64,000 bases of DNA from Linnemannia schmuckeri (GCA_029449235.1 JANATG010000018.1:1178001-1242000), one strand, 5' to 3'; shown: positions 19,044-32,974, counted from the first letter of the stretch. Numbers and translations: made by a program. The notes: generated by a model not told the origin, from the letters alone.

Positions 19044-22000
19044 TCAATCATCAATGTCGATAACATACGTCTGCCCTTTAACAACCGCCGCAAGCACAAC
19101 AACATCCTCCTCCCGAGAATATTCAACCACCTTCGTCGACCCCTTCAAAGAAACCCTGACCTTCGCCGAGGGCGTCCGATCCTCCCCACCCAGACTTCCA
19201 ATCTTGACCCTCAAAGACCCAGCCTTCAGACTTGCAACCACCTCCACCTGCCTTACAGTCCCTCCAACCTCCCATCGACTCGACACTACATGCCCCTCCC
19301 GAGTCCGGAACCCTTCTACTAATCCGCTCCTCCGGAGCCACTGATCTGGTAGATCAGCAACTGTCAAGATATCGACAAACCCAGGAGCACGACTCTGGAT
19401 CAACATCTCCACCATCGCTGCACCTACTCCCAGTAGGCCTGAGAGTCCGTCTTTGAAATCTAATAGGTTTGGGTGTTCAAAGATGTGATCTCGCTTGAAC
19501 GTCTCGACAGCTTCGTACGACAATCTACCATCCCCAAGACGCGCCCAAACAGCTGCCCTCCAGGACTTGGCCCATCCAAAGTCTCCACCGGGCCGATCAC
19601 CCATCCCACGATGGATAAGAGACTCTCTTGCGGCCTCTAACAGCTCCTCCCTTGTAGGCTCCTTCTCATCCTCATCCTCATCCTCATCCCCATTCGACGA
19701 TGAAGAAGAGTTCCTGAAGAAGATCTGGTTACCCGGATACACAGCCCACAAGTAGCCCAAATGGGGATGCCTCTCATTCGGATCATCCATATCCAGATTC
19801 CACTCCTGCAACTGGCCCCAACTTCCAACCTTTAACCCAGGTGCGATCGCCTCCAAGGCACTCGTCAGATTCTGAGTAAACAGCCGATCCCTCTCCCCAA
19901 CAACTACAATCGCCTCCAACGTATTATTCAACAACTGCCACACCAACTGCTGATCCATCGCCGCTCCCTCCGTCACCCCTCCATGACCCGGCGCAAACGA
20001 AGGCGACACCATCAACGGTCCTCTTCCTCCTTCCTCGTCCCGCTGGAACCTCACAAGCGTATCCACCCAGAACTGAGCCGCGCCCTTCATCAGCTTGTAG
20101 GCATGATCTCTTAAAAAGTAATAGTCTTGACTGTAGAGGTACCGGTCCCATGCATGCTGACACAACCAGGCTGCTGTTGTTGGGAGGTAGAATGTCTGGT
20201 CCTGGGCTGTCGGTCCGGTGTGTGCCCAGATGTTGGAGTAGGGGTGGGTCAACCATCCACGGGCTCCATAGTACAGACTCGCAGTGTCTTGACCGCGTGG
20301 GACAAGCAGGTTCTCCATGTAGTCGATCAATGGGGTCACGGTCTCGCCCAACCCTGTACTCTCGGCCAGCCAATAGTTCATCTGCAAATCGATGTCCATC
20401 TTGTATCCAAAACTATTATAAAAAAAAGCGCCAAATAATTAGAAGAGTTCGCTTGACCTTGTTGATATATTGTGCGCAGAGAAGTGAATCGTTACCTTGG
20501 GTCATCCAGACCGGTGTTTTGATCCTGGGACCACAGACTACGCCCACTCAACGGCAAAGACCCAGTTCTAGAAGACGCAATAAGAAGATACCGCGCATAC
20601 TGAACCATCAGCGCGTCTAAATACGTCCCTTCCTCTCCCGCATCACCCCTCTTGCTCGCCTTGAGCAACTCATCCGTCGGCAGCTTGTTCTTAGACTGTC
20701 CCAGATCCAATCGGAACCCCTGGAACAGCGTTTGATGATCATTAACATGCTTCAAGTACTGATCCCCATAAAGTCCACCAACCGCCTTATCCATCACACT
20801 CATCAGCCGATCATGAGGGTCCTTGTCCTCGAAATTCGGGTACTCTCCTGTCAGGACCCATCCCGTCCCCATGGTATAGTACAGCGTAATAGCATCGAAG
20901 CCCAAAGCAACCACTTGACGGCTGTTGGCCAACGAGACTCCGGTGGCTCCTTCAGTGGCGACAGTGACCATGGCCTCGGTGGTCAGGTTGTTGGATCTGA
21001 GACGAGCACGCATACCGAGTCGGTTGTGGACGTTGGTGTATTCTACAGTTCCTGTTTCCTCGTGGGCAGAGTTGAGCGAGACCTTGATGCTGATGCTCTT
21101 GGGTTCTGAGGCCTCGAGTCGCATCACACACACCGCATCCGGGAAACTGCAAAAGTGCTCCCTATTTTATGTTGTTATATACATCGTTAGTATCAACAGT
21201 TGCATAATTTGTCCCAAAATTAAAATAGAGAGTGTCACACGAGTAATAATAATGTCAATGCGCTTTTCCTCTGCTTTGCACTTCCTCAAATCCATATGAG
21301 ATGGGAGAAGACATACCGCTTGTACTGTATATCGCCAACAGAGAAAGTGACAGTTGCAACACCCGTCTCGAGATCCAACTCCCGTCGATACTCCCGCACA
21401 GTCTCAAACTTCTTCACCTCCTCTACCAGCAACTCTCCAAACGCAACCTGGCTCCCAAACCCGCGCTCATCCCCCTTCAAAGACTCTACAATCTTTTCCT
21501 TGGGCCTCACACGCCCCTTCTCCTTCACCGCCATCCGCACTTTCTCCAATGCTTCCTGTCTCTGTGACGCCTCCTCTGCCGGTACGTTCCCACCCCTGTA
21601 CTTCTCCCCTTCCTCCTCGTCGTCGCCGCTCTTGCTGGCATTATCCTCTCCCTCAGAAGGAGCATGAGCAACTCGATCAACGCCAGGCCCACCAGACCAA
21701 GAAGACTCCTCACTCAATCGAATCCTCTCAACATGGATCCCACCACCGACCAAAATCTGGCTCCGCCCATTCCCCAACAGAAACCCAGACTTCTCAATCT
21801 CCTTGCTACTCTCCTTAGAGGGGTCGGCCCATTTCCGGTACCATAACCGCCATGTTGAGTTCTCTGGTGGGCCTGCCATTGCCGAGAAGGGAAGGGATTC
21901 TAAGAGTGGTTCTGATGGAGGCGAGGATAAGAGAGGGGTGGCCAGGATTTCTTGGCATTGGAGTTCAAGACGTCGACGGTCCTGGTCGTTTTGCTCTTGC

Positions 22001-22236
22001 AGGAACGCGTTATTCTCGGTAGTGGCGGTGCCTCGGTCGTCAAAAAAAAGCGCAGGGGAAGAGGAAGGATCCTGAACCGCCAATCGGTGCTGTTGTTGTC
22101 GTTGACCATGAATGAAAAGAGTCCCCTGAGAGTAAGGTGTGAAAAGAGTTATTGCAGTAGCCACAGCAACGAGTACCAGCAACGTAGGCCGTCTTTGTCG
22201 CCGTGGGTGCCCCGATGTGGACTGTTGTCGGTCCAT
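19044..22236 (-). CDS. glycoside hydrolase family 95 protein (alpha-L-fucosidase-like), type II membrane
   Basis: Three exons: 22236-21317, 21161-20496 and 20412-19044, 984 residues, phases consistent. A basic N-terminus and one hydrophobic segment (about residues 18-36, LLVLVAVATAITLF) suggest a type II signal anchor, so the catalytic part is lumenal or extracellular. GH95 landmarks: LWYRKWA, LLGNGRSQILVGG, RLSEESSWSGGPG, FGELLVEE, YKREHFCSFPDAV, DIDLQMNYWLAE, GARGWLTHPYSNIWAHTGP, MDQQLVWQLL and GWAKSWRAAVWARL. Family members hydrolyse alpha-1,2-L-fucosides or L-galactosides by inversion. The usual NxN pair just before QMNYW reads D-I-D here, which may change water activation. Acidic Asp/Glu and Ser inserts (DEDEDEDEKE) interrupt the domain. 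Substrate cannot be told from sequence. Confidence 0.87.
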
Positions 22237-23274
22237 AGTAGAGTAAAAAAAAGGTCCGCCTTTTTTTTTCCTTGGTTCAGGGCTGATAGTGTGGAGTCAC
22301 GGACAGTGTTCGTTGTTTGTTGTAGTGGACGTGAGCTTGGTTGCTGCACTAGTGATGACAAGCCGATTCCTATAAAATCTGCTTGTCGTGTTGGTGATGA
22401 GTTGTTGTTTGGTTTGTGTGAAAAGAACAAGTGTGAAGTGGAATGAAAGGAGAGAGTAACAAAGAAAGTGCGTCTGAAAAAGGGTCCTTTGAGAACACCA
22501 ACGGCGACCATCTTAAGGCCAAGGACCGACTGCGTGTGACTGCAAAGTGGCACTGAAAGTGTGGTTGCCACTTCGTTCAGGTCTGTCGTCAGAAAAAAAG
22601 AGCACCGTGCAGAAAAAAAAAAAAAAAAAAAAAAAGGACAGTGGCCAAACACGTGCAGAAAAAAGCACGGTAGGTCATTGAAAACTCAATACAGATCCTC
22701 ATCGTCATAGGAGCACACTTTAGCAAAGAGGAGTGGAAAGAGACATTACAACAATATTTATTGTTTTGTTTTCATCGTTTTGAGAAAGGAAGGACTTTGT
22801 AAACGTAATTGGTACTGGCTATTGCAGATGGACTGGGACAGGGACTAGGATTGGGGCTGAGAAGGTGTAATGCTGAAAAAGGAAAGTTCAAGAGAAATTG
22901 CACAAGATCGTGCCAAGAGAATGAGGTAGCGGGAAAGTTGAGGGAGAGAAGAGAAAGCAAAGGAGAAGACGACGAAGAGAAGGAAAGGTATCGTGGGCAT
23001 TGATGGTACAGAAGCAAAAAGGGGGAGAAAAAAAAAAAAAAGCAAACAGGCAAAAAAAAGAGCATTACAAATGAGCAAGGGCAATAAAAGGTACAGATAA
23101 CAGCAAAAGAATGAGTAGGAAGTGGCGGCAACAGGTCAATTGAGCCTCTAGATTAAAATGCCAGCATGTCAACAGCAGCCAGGTGAGCGATGAAGTAGAA
23201 AGAAAAAGACAGAACAAAGAAAAAATGTGGTATCAGAAGAAAAACAAGCAGAAAAGAGAAGAGAGGGCGTGTCT
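22237..23274. promoter_or_regulatory. promoter of the GH95 gene and 3' flank of the kinase gene
   Basis: About 1 kb without a recognisable gene. A poly(A) tract (22612-22635) and GA-rich stretches (22900-23050) are seen on the plus strand. Confidence 0.4.
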
Positions 23275-25626
23275 TTAGCAGGAGGTCTTGACCATCCACG
23301 GGTGGTTGACAACCTCACTCATGGACAGTCGTCGGGAGGGATCGACCGCAAGCATGTGCTTCAACAAGTCCTTCAGGTCTATTTGGATTATGCATATCAA
23401 ATAAGAAAGAGAAGTTAATAACAACGCATGAGAAGAGACAACAGGCAATAAGACAAAGAAAAAAAAAGGAAAAGCAAGAAAAAGACGAAGACGCTTACCA
23501 GGGTCAATGTTGTCCTGGATAGTAAAGGGAAACATGCGGTGCGAGGCACGCTTGCGCTTGTAGGCGGCGAGACGCTTCTTGTCAGTCTCATACAACTCTT
23601 TGGGCAAATCGCCATGGATCATTGTATACAGCGTCAAACCCAAAGCCCATACATCGGCCTCGTATCCATAGAACAAGTCCCAGGTCGGCGTCTGGTTAAT
23701 CTGCGAAGATCCACCAGCGGCAGCGCGACGACTGTTGGCCTCCTTGCTCTTCTGCCGTGCAGCGACATTCGAGTCCATCTCTGGAGGCGCTAATATCGTA
23801 GTTCCGTAGAAGGAGAAACAGGGAGAGCTGCCAGGCTGCAGGTACTTGGAGTGACCGAAATCGCAGAGCTTGGCGCGGTAGGTACCGGTGGCTCGATCCA
23901 GACTAATGAGCGCATTCTCGTCCTTGATGTCACCATGGACGATCGACTGCGAGTGGAGTGAGTGAAGCGCAAGTGCTAGCTGGGTGAAAATGGAACGGAG
24001 CGCATCCTCCTGGATTGCAGATCCGTAAATCGAGGGCGGTAGAGACTCTAATAACCGGCGGGGCACATCTTGGATGTTCTTGGCTCTCGTTGACGTATCC
24101 TCGTCCTGGTCGGGTTTGTGGAGCTCAATAAAGTCAAAGAGGGAAAAGCCGGCCATCTCGGTGACAATGTATGAGATGTCCTTGTTCGACTGATCCTCGG
24201 GGTCAATGTCGCCGTAGAGGGAAGACGTGAAATGCTCCAGAAAGGCAAGGATGTTTTCGTGCTCCTTGATCTTGAGCAGGATGCTCAGCTCCCGCTGCAC
24301 CTTTTGCTCCACATGGTCCCCAGTGTGAGGGATCACCTTTATCGCAACCTATTGCAGAACACAGAGAAAGAAGGCAGAGTTGGCAATTACACAAGGTCAA
24401 CAAAGAGAGAGCCTTTCAGGTGGTATACACATGCATCAAAATGTACAAGACATGGACATGGCATGACATTTTGTTGTCTCTCTTCCGTTTGTCCATCTGT
24501 TAGAGCGAATGAATTCTACCAAAATACATACCTCCCGTCCATCAAAGGCCCGTTTGGCGGCCAAAACAAACCCACTGGCTCCACTGCCGAGGTATCGTTT
24601 GACAATATAATTCTCACGCAGAACTCTGCTCGTCGCAAAGGCTCGCTCCAGAGTTGCCTTGTGATGTTCTTCAAATTGAGGAAAGATCGTATCGACTATC
24701 CGTCGATAAGCTGGTTCGAGGTCGTATTTGTGCGAAGGATCGGTGACCGCTGCGGCGGCGGCGCTTGTGGTATGGAGGTCGGCGGCTGCGGGCTTGGTCA
24801 CTGCGGCGTGGCTGTTGGTATCCTTCTCTTCTTCCTCGTCAGAGGAGATGTCAGAGGAAATGACAATGACTTCCCGTGGCGGCATAGCATTTCGGACCAT
24901 ATTTGTAATGCTGCTTGGGAAGATGCGCGAAGAGGGGGAATCTTCTCGGTATCGCTTGGCACTGGGCGATGACACTTCGTCGTTTCTATCCTTGACGACA
25001 GTAGCATGCGCGACATTATTGCAGTGGTTGTTGGTAGTAGTAACTGCAGAGAGTTTCCGCTTCTTGGGAGGGAGAAGAGCAAGGTTTCGAAGGTGGATCG
25101 TCGTAATATGTCCGCCAATAGTGACCGAATGAGGAAGGGCGCCAGCGCCTTGACCGTGGCCGCATTTGTTGTTGCCATCCAGGGCAGGTGTACATACGGA
25201 AGGTGTGGTGTTCTCGAGGGAGGACGTAGAGGATGAATAGGAAGAGGACGACGACGAATAGGACGACGACGAGAAGGACGAGCAGAGCGAGGGGGATGAG
25301 ACGTATGACATGCAGGTCGAATGGGTAGAGGAGGAGGAGGAAGGAGCAGCAACGAGGTCGGTGTTGGTCGGCCGGCTGGAGGCGGCAGGCTGTTCACGGG
25401 TAAGATAGTGGCGAGCCTTGGTCTTGGTCATTGTCGAGCCTTGACGGTTTTGTGCAGCGGAGGCGTTCCAGAGACGTTGTGAGGAGGCGTTGCGAGCGCG
25501 AGTGGTAGCTGCTCTGGCGACCATGCGTGTCCGGGATATGACATAGTCCTCTGTACACTTTTGGTAGATATCTCGTGGGATTACAATCACATTGCGGTGA
25601 TGTGGATGGTGCACTTGAGCGGCCAT
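23275..25626 (-). CDS. Ser/Thr protein kinase with long Ser-rich N-terminus
   Basis: Three exons: 25626-24532, 24348-23499 and 23378-23275, 682 residues. The first ~330 residues are low-complexity: a Ser/Tyr block (SSFSSSSYSSSSSSY), a basic KKRK, and an acidic SSDISSDEEEEKD before the kinase domain. Kinase motifs: glycine loop LGSGASGFVLAAK, VAIK at the start of exon 2, QREL in helix C, catalytic loop HGDIKDENAL, CDFGHSKYL, APPEMD in place of APE, and ADVWALGLTLYTMIHGDLP. The C-terminal lobe ends LAVDPSRRLSMSEVVNHPWM. The domain resembles CAMK-group kinases such as PIM or PAS kinases (xRDIKDEN), but the HRD arginine is Gly, so it is a non-RD kinase probably not controlled by activation-loop phosphorylation. 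ATP-binding residues are intact. Substrate unknown. Confidence 0.87.
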
Positions 25627-28600
25627 GGTTTATGAAATGGGTCTGTGTGTTGAGAGAGAGAGGAAAGAGAAGAGAAGAAGGAAAGGAAGGGAGGAGGAGG
25701 AAGAAAAAGAGGACGAGGTAAGGAGTAGGGCGTTGCAACAGAAGTTGGTTAATGCAAGGAAAGATTGTTTTTTCTTTTGAGGAAAAGAGATTGCTTTTTG
25801 GGTTGTTGGTCTGTTCCCAGTTTGAGTTGTGTTCAAGAAAGTAGGAGAGAGAGAGTGCGTGTGCTGCAGGACCAAGACAAAGAGAACGAGAAAAAATAAA
25901 AAGCGAGGTCAAAAGGAGAAAATGGAAGAATATAAAGACAAGATAGAGAGGTTCGCGTGGTTCACAACGAAGTATCCGAATATATATGTTACAAAACGAC
26001 GGATGGTGGCGAAAAAGACGTAGGGAAAGAGAAAAAAGAGAGAGAGAAGAGAAAGTGAAATCGTCAATGAAAAAGAGTGGAGGCACAAATGACTTTAAAT
26101 AGTGTTTTCGCAGCAGAAGTAAGAAGTAGGGTGCCACCACCTGAAAAGACTTCGCAAGGGTCAATTGAGCCAAGAGAGCATTGGGAGGCTGGTGGGGTAG
26201 GACAAACAAGAGAAGGTATGTTGTTGAAACCAGATAAAAAAAAGAAAGTGTGGGTGATGTGATGTGCGGATAATGCAGTGATGCGCAGAAGTGGCCGCAG
26301 AAGAGGAAGAAGAAAGGAACGACGACGATGATGATGATTGTCTGTGCCTGTCGACTGACTGCGTCTACTCACAAAATAACACAACGCTGTACTGCGGTGC
26401 GGCTGATTGAAGTGTATGAATGTGTGAATGTGTTCTGTGTGTTGCCACAAAGGAGAAATAATAGAGAATGGGCGGAGAAAGAAAATAAAGAGGCAGAAGC
26501 AGAAGCAAAGGAAGAGAAGAGCGAAAGAGAGAGAGTGGTCTAGCTATAGCATGATCGGATACAAAAGAACAGACGGAACAGAAACAGCCAGGACAAAGAA
26601 ACGAAAGAAAAGATGAGAAGGGAGTTGAAAGAACCATGAGTGGACATATAATAATAACAATGTAGAAAAGCAAGAGGCTGCCTTGACTGGGTAGGTAATA
26701 ACAAATGGCCATTACTTGTCGATATGCGTGCAACTTTGCAAAGAGCGAAATGAAAGGGCGTGTGTTCTTTTAGGGTGAGCTGGGACAAATGAAAAAACGG
26801 GTGATATTATACACAATGAATGAATGAAAGTGAATAGGTGCCAAAAACCACACAGAAGAAAAAGAAGGAAGATGACTATTGAGTATGATGATGACAGAAG
26901 GATCGGGGTTGAACACAAACAAGCTGTTGCAGTCCACTGACTGCCTGACTAACTGGGTAAGCCCAGGCAGCACAGTTCGCCTTGACGTTATATTGTTCAG
27001 TTGTTTGTATTCAGGCGGATTGAAAGAAAGAAGAAAAAAAAAAGAAATAGGGGTAACGTGGACCCATGGATCATCATCTCTGAAGGAGTGTGAGTGTGTG
27101 CGCGACTCAGTCTGTTACAATATGGCCCTCGTTTTTAAAGACAGGTAGGCAGGTAGGTTTAAACGAGGAGACAAAAGACGATGATGGCAAGGGAGAACGG
27201 ACAAGGGGAAAGCGTGGACAGTCAAGGAGAGTACCATAGAAAGGAGTGAGAGGAAAGAAAGGCGTGTACTTCAATTGGTGAGAAAGAAAGAAGGGCCAGA
27301 GCCGGTATGGATCAAGGGGTCCTGTTTGCTGTTTACTGCTGCTGTTGCTGTCGTCGGAGGAAAGTATCTCACTCGCATTCACTCCCACTCATTCACTGTC
27401 ACTCACTGAGTGACTCGACTTGAAAGTATCTGATACAGTGAGGTCCAGCACCATGGTTACGACTACCTCCCTTGGCCGTCGCAATACATGTATGTGTATT
27501 TGAATGGAGTGCGGGGTCACCACGATGGTTGTCCGGAACGAATTCGAACAGACTTGACAGTGCAATGGAAGAAGCCACTGAACCAGTAGTAGTTTTTGTT
27601 TTGTGGGGTGTGTTGACTGAAAATGAGTGATTAGGCCGTGAAGAGGAATGAGATAGGCCACGCTACTCTCTTTCCCTTGTTAAATTGTAACCCAAAAAAA
27701 GAGCGGAAGGAACCCACCATCGCCTCGCACATCGCATGTGGGAAGGATCGAAAGTTTATATTCGTATACGAAAAAAAGGTACGACCAGCGGCAGCAGCAA
27801 CAACAATACACCCCATTGAAATATAAAATTAAAATAAAAAGAAATTCGGATGGATGGACGGACAAGAAGTTCGTTTGTTGTGTGCTCATATATATAACCA
27901 TGAAGAAACCATTCATCATTCAAGGACAAAGTGCTGGCTTGCTACTGACCACAAGAGAATGAAAAAAGGAGACAGATGGAAGAGAGAACAGACGACAATC
28001 AATCGGCGAAAAAAAAAAGAGTTAAAGGCGACGAAGAAGAGGTGAAAATGGAAAGTGAGAAGAGGGCGACAAAGAAGAAAAAAGAGCGGTTTTATTTTTC
28101 CCCTTTCTTTCTTCTTTGTCCTTGTGTTATTGGCACCCACACACCCCACCCGTTTCCTTTTTGTTGTTCACAAGCCAACTGTCAAGAGTCAAAAGCTCTT
28201 CAAACCAAGATGGGACGTAGATTGACTATAGGTAGTAACAACGAAGCAAAGTAATGAAAAAAGAATTGTCTGCGTGGGGAGAGGAGGAGAAGAGACGGAG
28301 AAGGAACAAAAGACGAGGGTATAATATGAAGGGAAGGCAAAGGCACAACAATAATATAACGATCCCAGTGCAGCACACATACTCATTCATCAAGGAGAGA
28401 GAAAGAAAAGAAAGAGATAGGCCGATAAAAAGGGACACACGGACAAAAATGAAAAGGAGGAGGGAGAGTGAAAGAGGAGATAGCTTACCCTTTGTGTTGG
28501 TTTGTTGTATGTATAGATATCTCGTTCCTTATTGCGTTGATTGAGGGATCAGAGTGGAAGAAAGTAAAGAGGGGCTTTTGTGTCCAGGGTTGAAATCGAA

Positions 28601-29250
28601 TCGTGGGTGTACTACAGTCGAGATTCTGAGGATGTGTAAAATAAAAGAAGGTTGCTCGGTAGAGTAGCGTAAAATGGTGTGGCGTGTAAAGGATAGTTAT
28701 CTGAAGAGGATGAGTAGAGGAAGGAGGAGCAATTAAAAGAAAAATGGCCGGGGGTAAAAGAAATCGAAGGTGGGCTACTGAGGTAAGAAGAAGAGAGGGT
28801 GAGTTGAAGTGGGGGAAGATATGGTCCAGAAGAGACAGGGCATTGGCGAGTCGAGAAGGAGTAGTTGTTGCTGAAAGTTGCAGACGAGTATGAAGAGAAG
28901 GAGGTGAATGAGTTGAGCTGGGGTGAAGAAAAGAAGGTCCAAGTTGAATGGGAGACGAAGAAGGTTGTTGTAGTTGTTGCCGACAGAAGAAAGGGTCAAG
29001 AAGAGAATGAGTGTTTGTTAAAGTTGAATGAAGAAGACAAGAGAGGGGAGTCAGGTTCAAGAAAGTGAGGAAGAAAAAGAAGAGGAAGAAGAGTAGCCTG
29101 CAAGAGTAAAGAAACCAAAGAAGACGACGGACAAAGCCCGTAGCCAAAAAGCGAAGAACAACAGCACGCAGACAGGCAGTGGTTGTTCTTTTTTTCTATA
29201 TACGATCCAGATGTGGACACTGCGAACATGCCAATTGAATTGAATTGTAC
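25627..29250. promoter_or_regulatory. 3.6-kb purine-rich (plus strand) non-coding region upstream of the kinase
   Basis: No ORF here looks like protein: the long ones (for example 28485-29147 minus) are low-complexity Leu/Phe/Ser/Thr products of strand composition. The plus strand is strongly GA-rich almost throughout, so the strand that encodes the kinase is CT-rich, like the shorter leaders elsewhere in this window. It may hold a very long 5' UTR, an upstream promoter, or a non-coding transcript. Confidence 0.45.
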
Positions 29251-30104
29251 AATGAGAGATAGTATTCAATCGTTCTGTGCGATATTATTAACATTCATGG
29301 TCAATCCGAAAGAGGCGCTTCCTTCTTTCTGCATTTTGCTTGTGTGTTATGCTTGCTGAGTAAACATCGTCTCTTCACACTCATACTCTTCTGCCGAGCA
29401 CTCTCCTTCTTCCTTCTTCCTTCTTCTTCATTGTTCGCAGAAGTGGATAATACCCGTCACCATCCGAGACCAATACACTTTCTTTGTTCTTCATAGCTGA
29501 TCCACATCGGTCTCCCATAACCATCATAATCATCAATGTCGTCAATGTCATCAATGTCATCAGCAATTTATATACAAAAAAGGGCCTCTCGACTTTCTAC
29601 TCTGACCTGGCCTGGCCCTGATCAGAGGCCCTTCTGTCCACTTGTTGTTATATATGTATGTGTAGCTGCACTGTCTATGCCTTGACCCCTGCGTGTGTTC
29701 TTTTCTCTTGTCTTTCTTCTTCCTCCTCTTCTTTTTCTTCTTCGTCTTCGTTCAAACAGCTACTGCTTCTCTGCTGTTGCTGTTGCCTTACTACTGCAGC
29801 CACCTGATCCGATGATCCCTCCACCCTACTTTTGTTAGATACCCTGACCGACAACGAACACGCAAACAGTTCTACTCTCTTCTTTGATGTGCACCCTCTG
29901 TCACCCACCCAGCGGCCCAAATAAACCCAAAATGAATCAATGAATAATCAGCATCGCATCGCATCGCATTTTCTATGAAGGGAAGGCAAGGGAAGGGAAA
30001 GGTATGTATGTACCATGTATGTTTACCAACAAATTCAGAGCAAAAAAAAGGAAATGAGTGAATGAGTGTGTGTGCGCAAATTATAAGGCCCTGTGCACCC
30101 ACAA

Positions 30105-30150
30105 ATCATCATCATCATCATCATCATCATCTCTGTCGTCGTCGTCGTCG
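30105..30150 (+). repeat. (ATC)n then (GTC)n microsatellite
   Basis: Eight or nine ATC units (30105-30130) followed by five GTC units (about 30136-30150), in non-coding DNA. Confidence 0.9.
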
Positions 30151-32974
30151 TGATATCCTCTCTCTTGATAGACGAGTATGCGCACACCTTCCTTCTTCTT
30201 TTTATTCGTCTTTATCATCGCGGTCTCCATGGCCTCCTCCGTCCTTCCTCTTCCCTCAAAAGGGTCAATCACCTACCCCTCCTCCACAAAAGAAAACCAC
30301 AGACATTTAAAAAGCATAGGCCATATTCCTTTCGTTGGTTGTAGTCGCCACTTTAAAAATAAGTAAAGGACGGAGGTGAGTGATAGGACAGGGGGGCACA
30401 AGCAAAGACACCTACATATCCACAGTGGTATATCTGTGGGCATTGTTGTCCTTTCCTCCAATTCATCCTGATCTGCGTTTTGTCTACAGGGACGCAACAG
30501 AAGAAGACAGAGAAGAAGAGGAAGGGAACCCCAGGATGATGAATGACCACGCCACACCAGAGAATAACCACGGACACACCAGAAAAGATAGAGAGAGGAC
30601 TCAAACCAAGGATAGACAAGGGTTACTGCGATCATTAATCAATCAAGCAATCATATATACATAGGGTCAAGATGAGGGAATGCAAGGAATGCGAAAAGGA
30701 GGTCTATTAGTGGTTCTTTTCGATGTTGTTCGTGGTGACCATGGCCTTTATTCAAATGTATCCCGGCGGACCTTTTTTATCTTTTTTTCCTTCACTCTCC
30801 CTATCCTGACCTGCCTTACCCTTTCTTTTCCCCTCACTACGTTCATCAATTCAAGCACACGCACACATTCGCACGCATTTGCTCGCATACACATACATTT
30901 CTGCTCTGTTTACCCTTGCAGGCGAAGACATCATACACACATAGAGAGATAAAGAGAAGAGAGAGGTTGTTGTTCTTCCATAGAACTACTTATCATTTAT
31001 CCTTGGTCCCTTTCTTTCGACCCTTCTTCCTTCTTTCCTTTCAAAAAAGGGTAACCTGCTCTGCATCTTTTTTGTGTTCTTCCATTCTTTTTGTTGCTGC
31101 CGTTCGTGCCAAGCAATGAAAAGAAAGCAAGCCTAAGGACTAAGTAGAAAGAACCCTTTTTGTTAAGAACAGTTACAAATGTGTGTATAGCAACAAAACA
31201 ACAACAAACAGCAGCTGCAGCCAAATGCCACCAAGACGAACTCCACACAAACAAAAAAAAACAAAACAAAAAGCCATTTTCAATTGAATTGAGTGACACT
31301 TCAATTGAATAGTGGGCCTTGACCCGTGTGGCATGGGCATGGACATCAACACATCAACATTGGCATCGACACGAACAGTTAGAGCTGTTAATAAAAACAC
31401 AGTGAATTGTATTTATTTACTTTTTCCATCGTCCTTGCGCTTTTGCTGTAAAAAGAGAACCAAGAGGTAAGGTAAAATAACACATGCCTACTTTTCCCCA
31501 AACACTCACCACAACCCCCTTCTTCGCCTCTGGATTTCTTGTCGCTTTTGAAGTTTGGTGCACTTGTGTATACGATAGGTGTGGAGTGACAAGGGTAGTA
31601 TGCTCGTTTGTGGGCCAGATGACACATACCCCTTACAACACACAGTAGCGAAAAAGCAGCCTTTTTTCTTTTTTCCAACGGTCATCTGGTCCGCTAGTCG
31701 GTCGGACCGACTGTCGGTCTTTGTCGTGCCCTTTTGAGATCGATCTCTTGTCGTTGCCCATTTGAGGAACAAGAAAGCGAAAAAAAAAAAGAAAAACGGC
31801 ATAAAAAGGACCACCAACTTCCGGAACGAGGTTTCTGTCCTCGGAAGTTGCCCCCTTTTCCAGTCCACTTCTTGTAGAAGCTATCATCGACTATTTTGCC
31901 GCTGTGTTCTTTTGTTATTGGTTTTTAGTGGATTAGTATGTTGTTCTCATCGACAAAAGGGAAACAAGATACATGGCATTTATTGGGAAGTCAAAATCAA
32001 AACAAAGAAAGCTATTTTCAGTCCTTGCACCTCTATCTATCCCAGAAGACACTATTTATTTTATCTATTTCTTTTCAGCCCACTCACCTAACTCTCCCGT
32101 TATTGCTGTTCTCTTGTTCTCTTTCAACTTTGTCCCGCACTGCCTCATACTCTCATCATACCCCTATACAAGGACACGCACAGTACAGCAAAGAACATTA
32201 GCAAGCAGGCATTTGGTATCCCATCTATACATAACATCCCTTTTTTTCGTTCCTGCGTTCCTGTCTTTGTTTTTCAGCCCGTCATTGCTTTGCAAATCAT
32301 TGAAGGGCAGGCGACGCTGCATTGTGTTGCAATGCGATGCGAGTCGTGTCGCGCTGCCGCGTTGCGCGCATGCATTATTGTCAGCCTCCTTCCGCCTGCT
32401 CCTCCCCCTCTCATCATCTCATCTCCTTCCACCTCCCCCAAAAGTGCCAAAACGGAGAAGAGAGGGGAGAAAGAGGCTTTGGACATTTGGATGGTCGGAC
32501 GGACGGTAGGAATTTACCTAAATTACACCCTCTTTGACGGAAATAAAAATCAATTATGAGTGCAGTGCTCAACAAAACATAATAATCCATTTGCATGTTT
32601 TCTAATTAAAGGTATGTAAACACGGTATTCCATGTGGATCTTGTTCCTTCCTGCTGTTGGTGATGAGTATCGCTTGTACTATAGCTTTCTGGTTACGAGG
32701 TGACAGAGAGCTCATCAAGCGAAAACAAGAGATCAAATGACGGACAAAGAATGATACTACCAAAAAAAAGAGTAGAGATCAAGTTGCATTTACGCGATGA
32801 CCTTCCCCTCCTTCTTCCTTCTTCCTTCCTTCTTACTTTTACTTCTTTCAACGGTTCGCGGAAACAAAAGAAGACAGAAGAGGTTCGATCGGAAGCAAAA
32901 AAAAGGAACAATGATGACCAGGTCAATCAAGTCAGGCGGGCTTTTGACGGATCCCCCTCTTTCCCCTTGCTCGC

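Noticed and set aside
27360..27440. TCACTCACTGAGTGACT palindrome with flanking AAGTATCT copies, considered as an operator
   Set aside because: Short, within a simple CACTC-rich stretch, and not linked to any nearby gene start.
28485..29147. 220-codon minus-strand ORF beginning MATGFVRRLLWFLYSC
   Set aside because: Composition is that of a CT-rich strand read as protein (Leu, Phe, Ser, Thr, Pro), with no domain, no conserved motif and no splice context.
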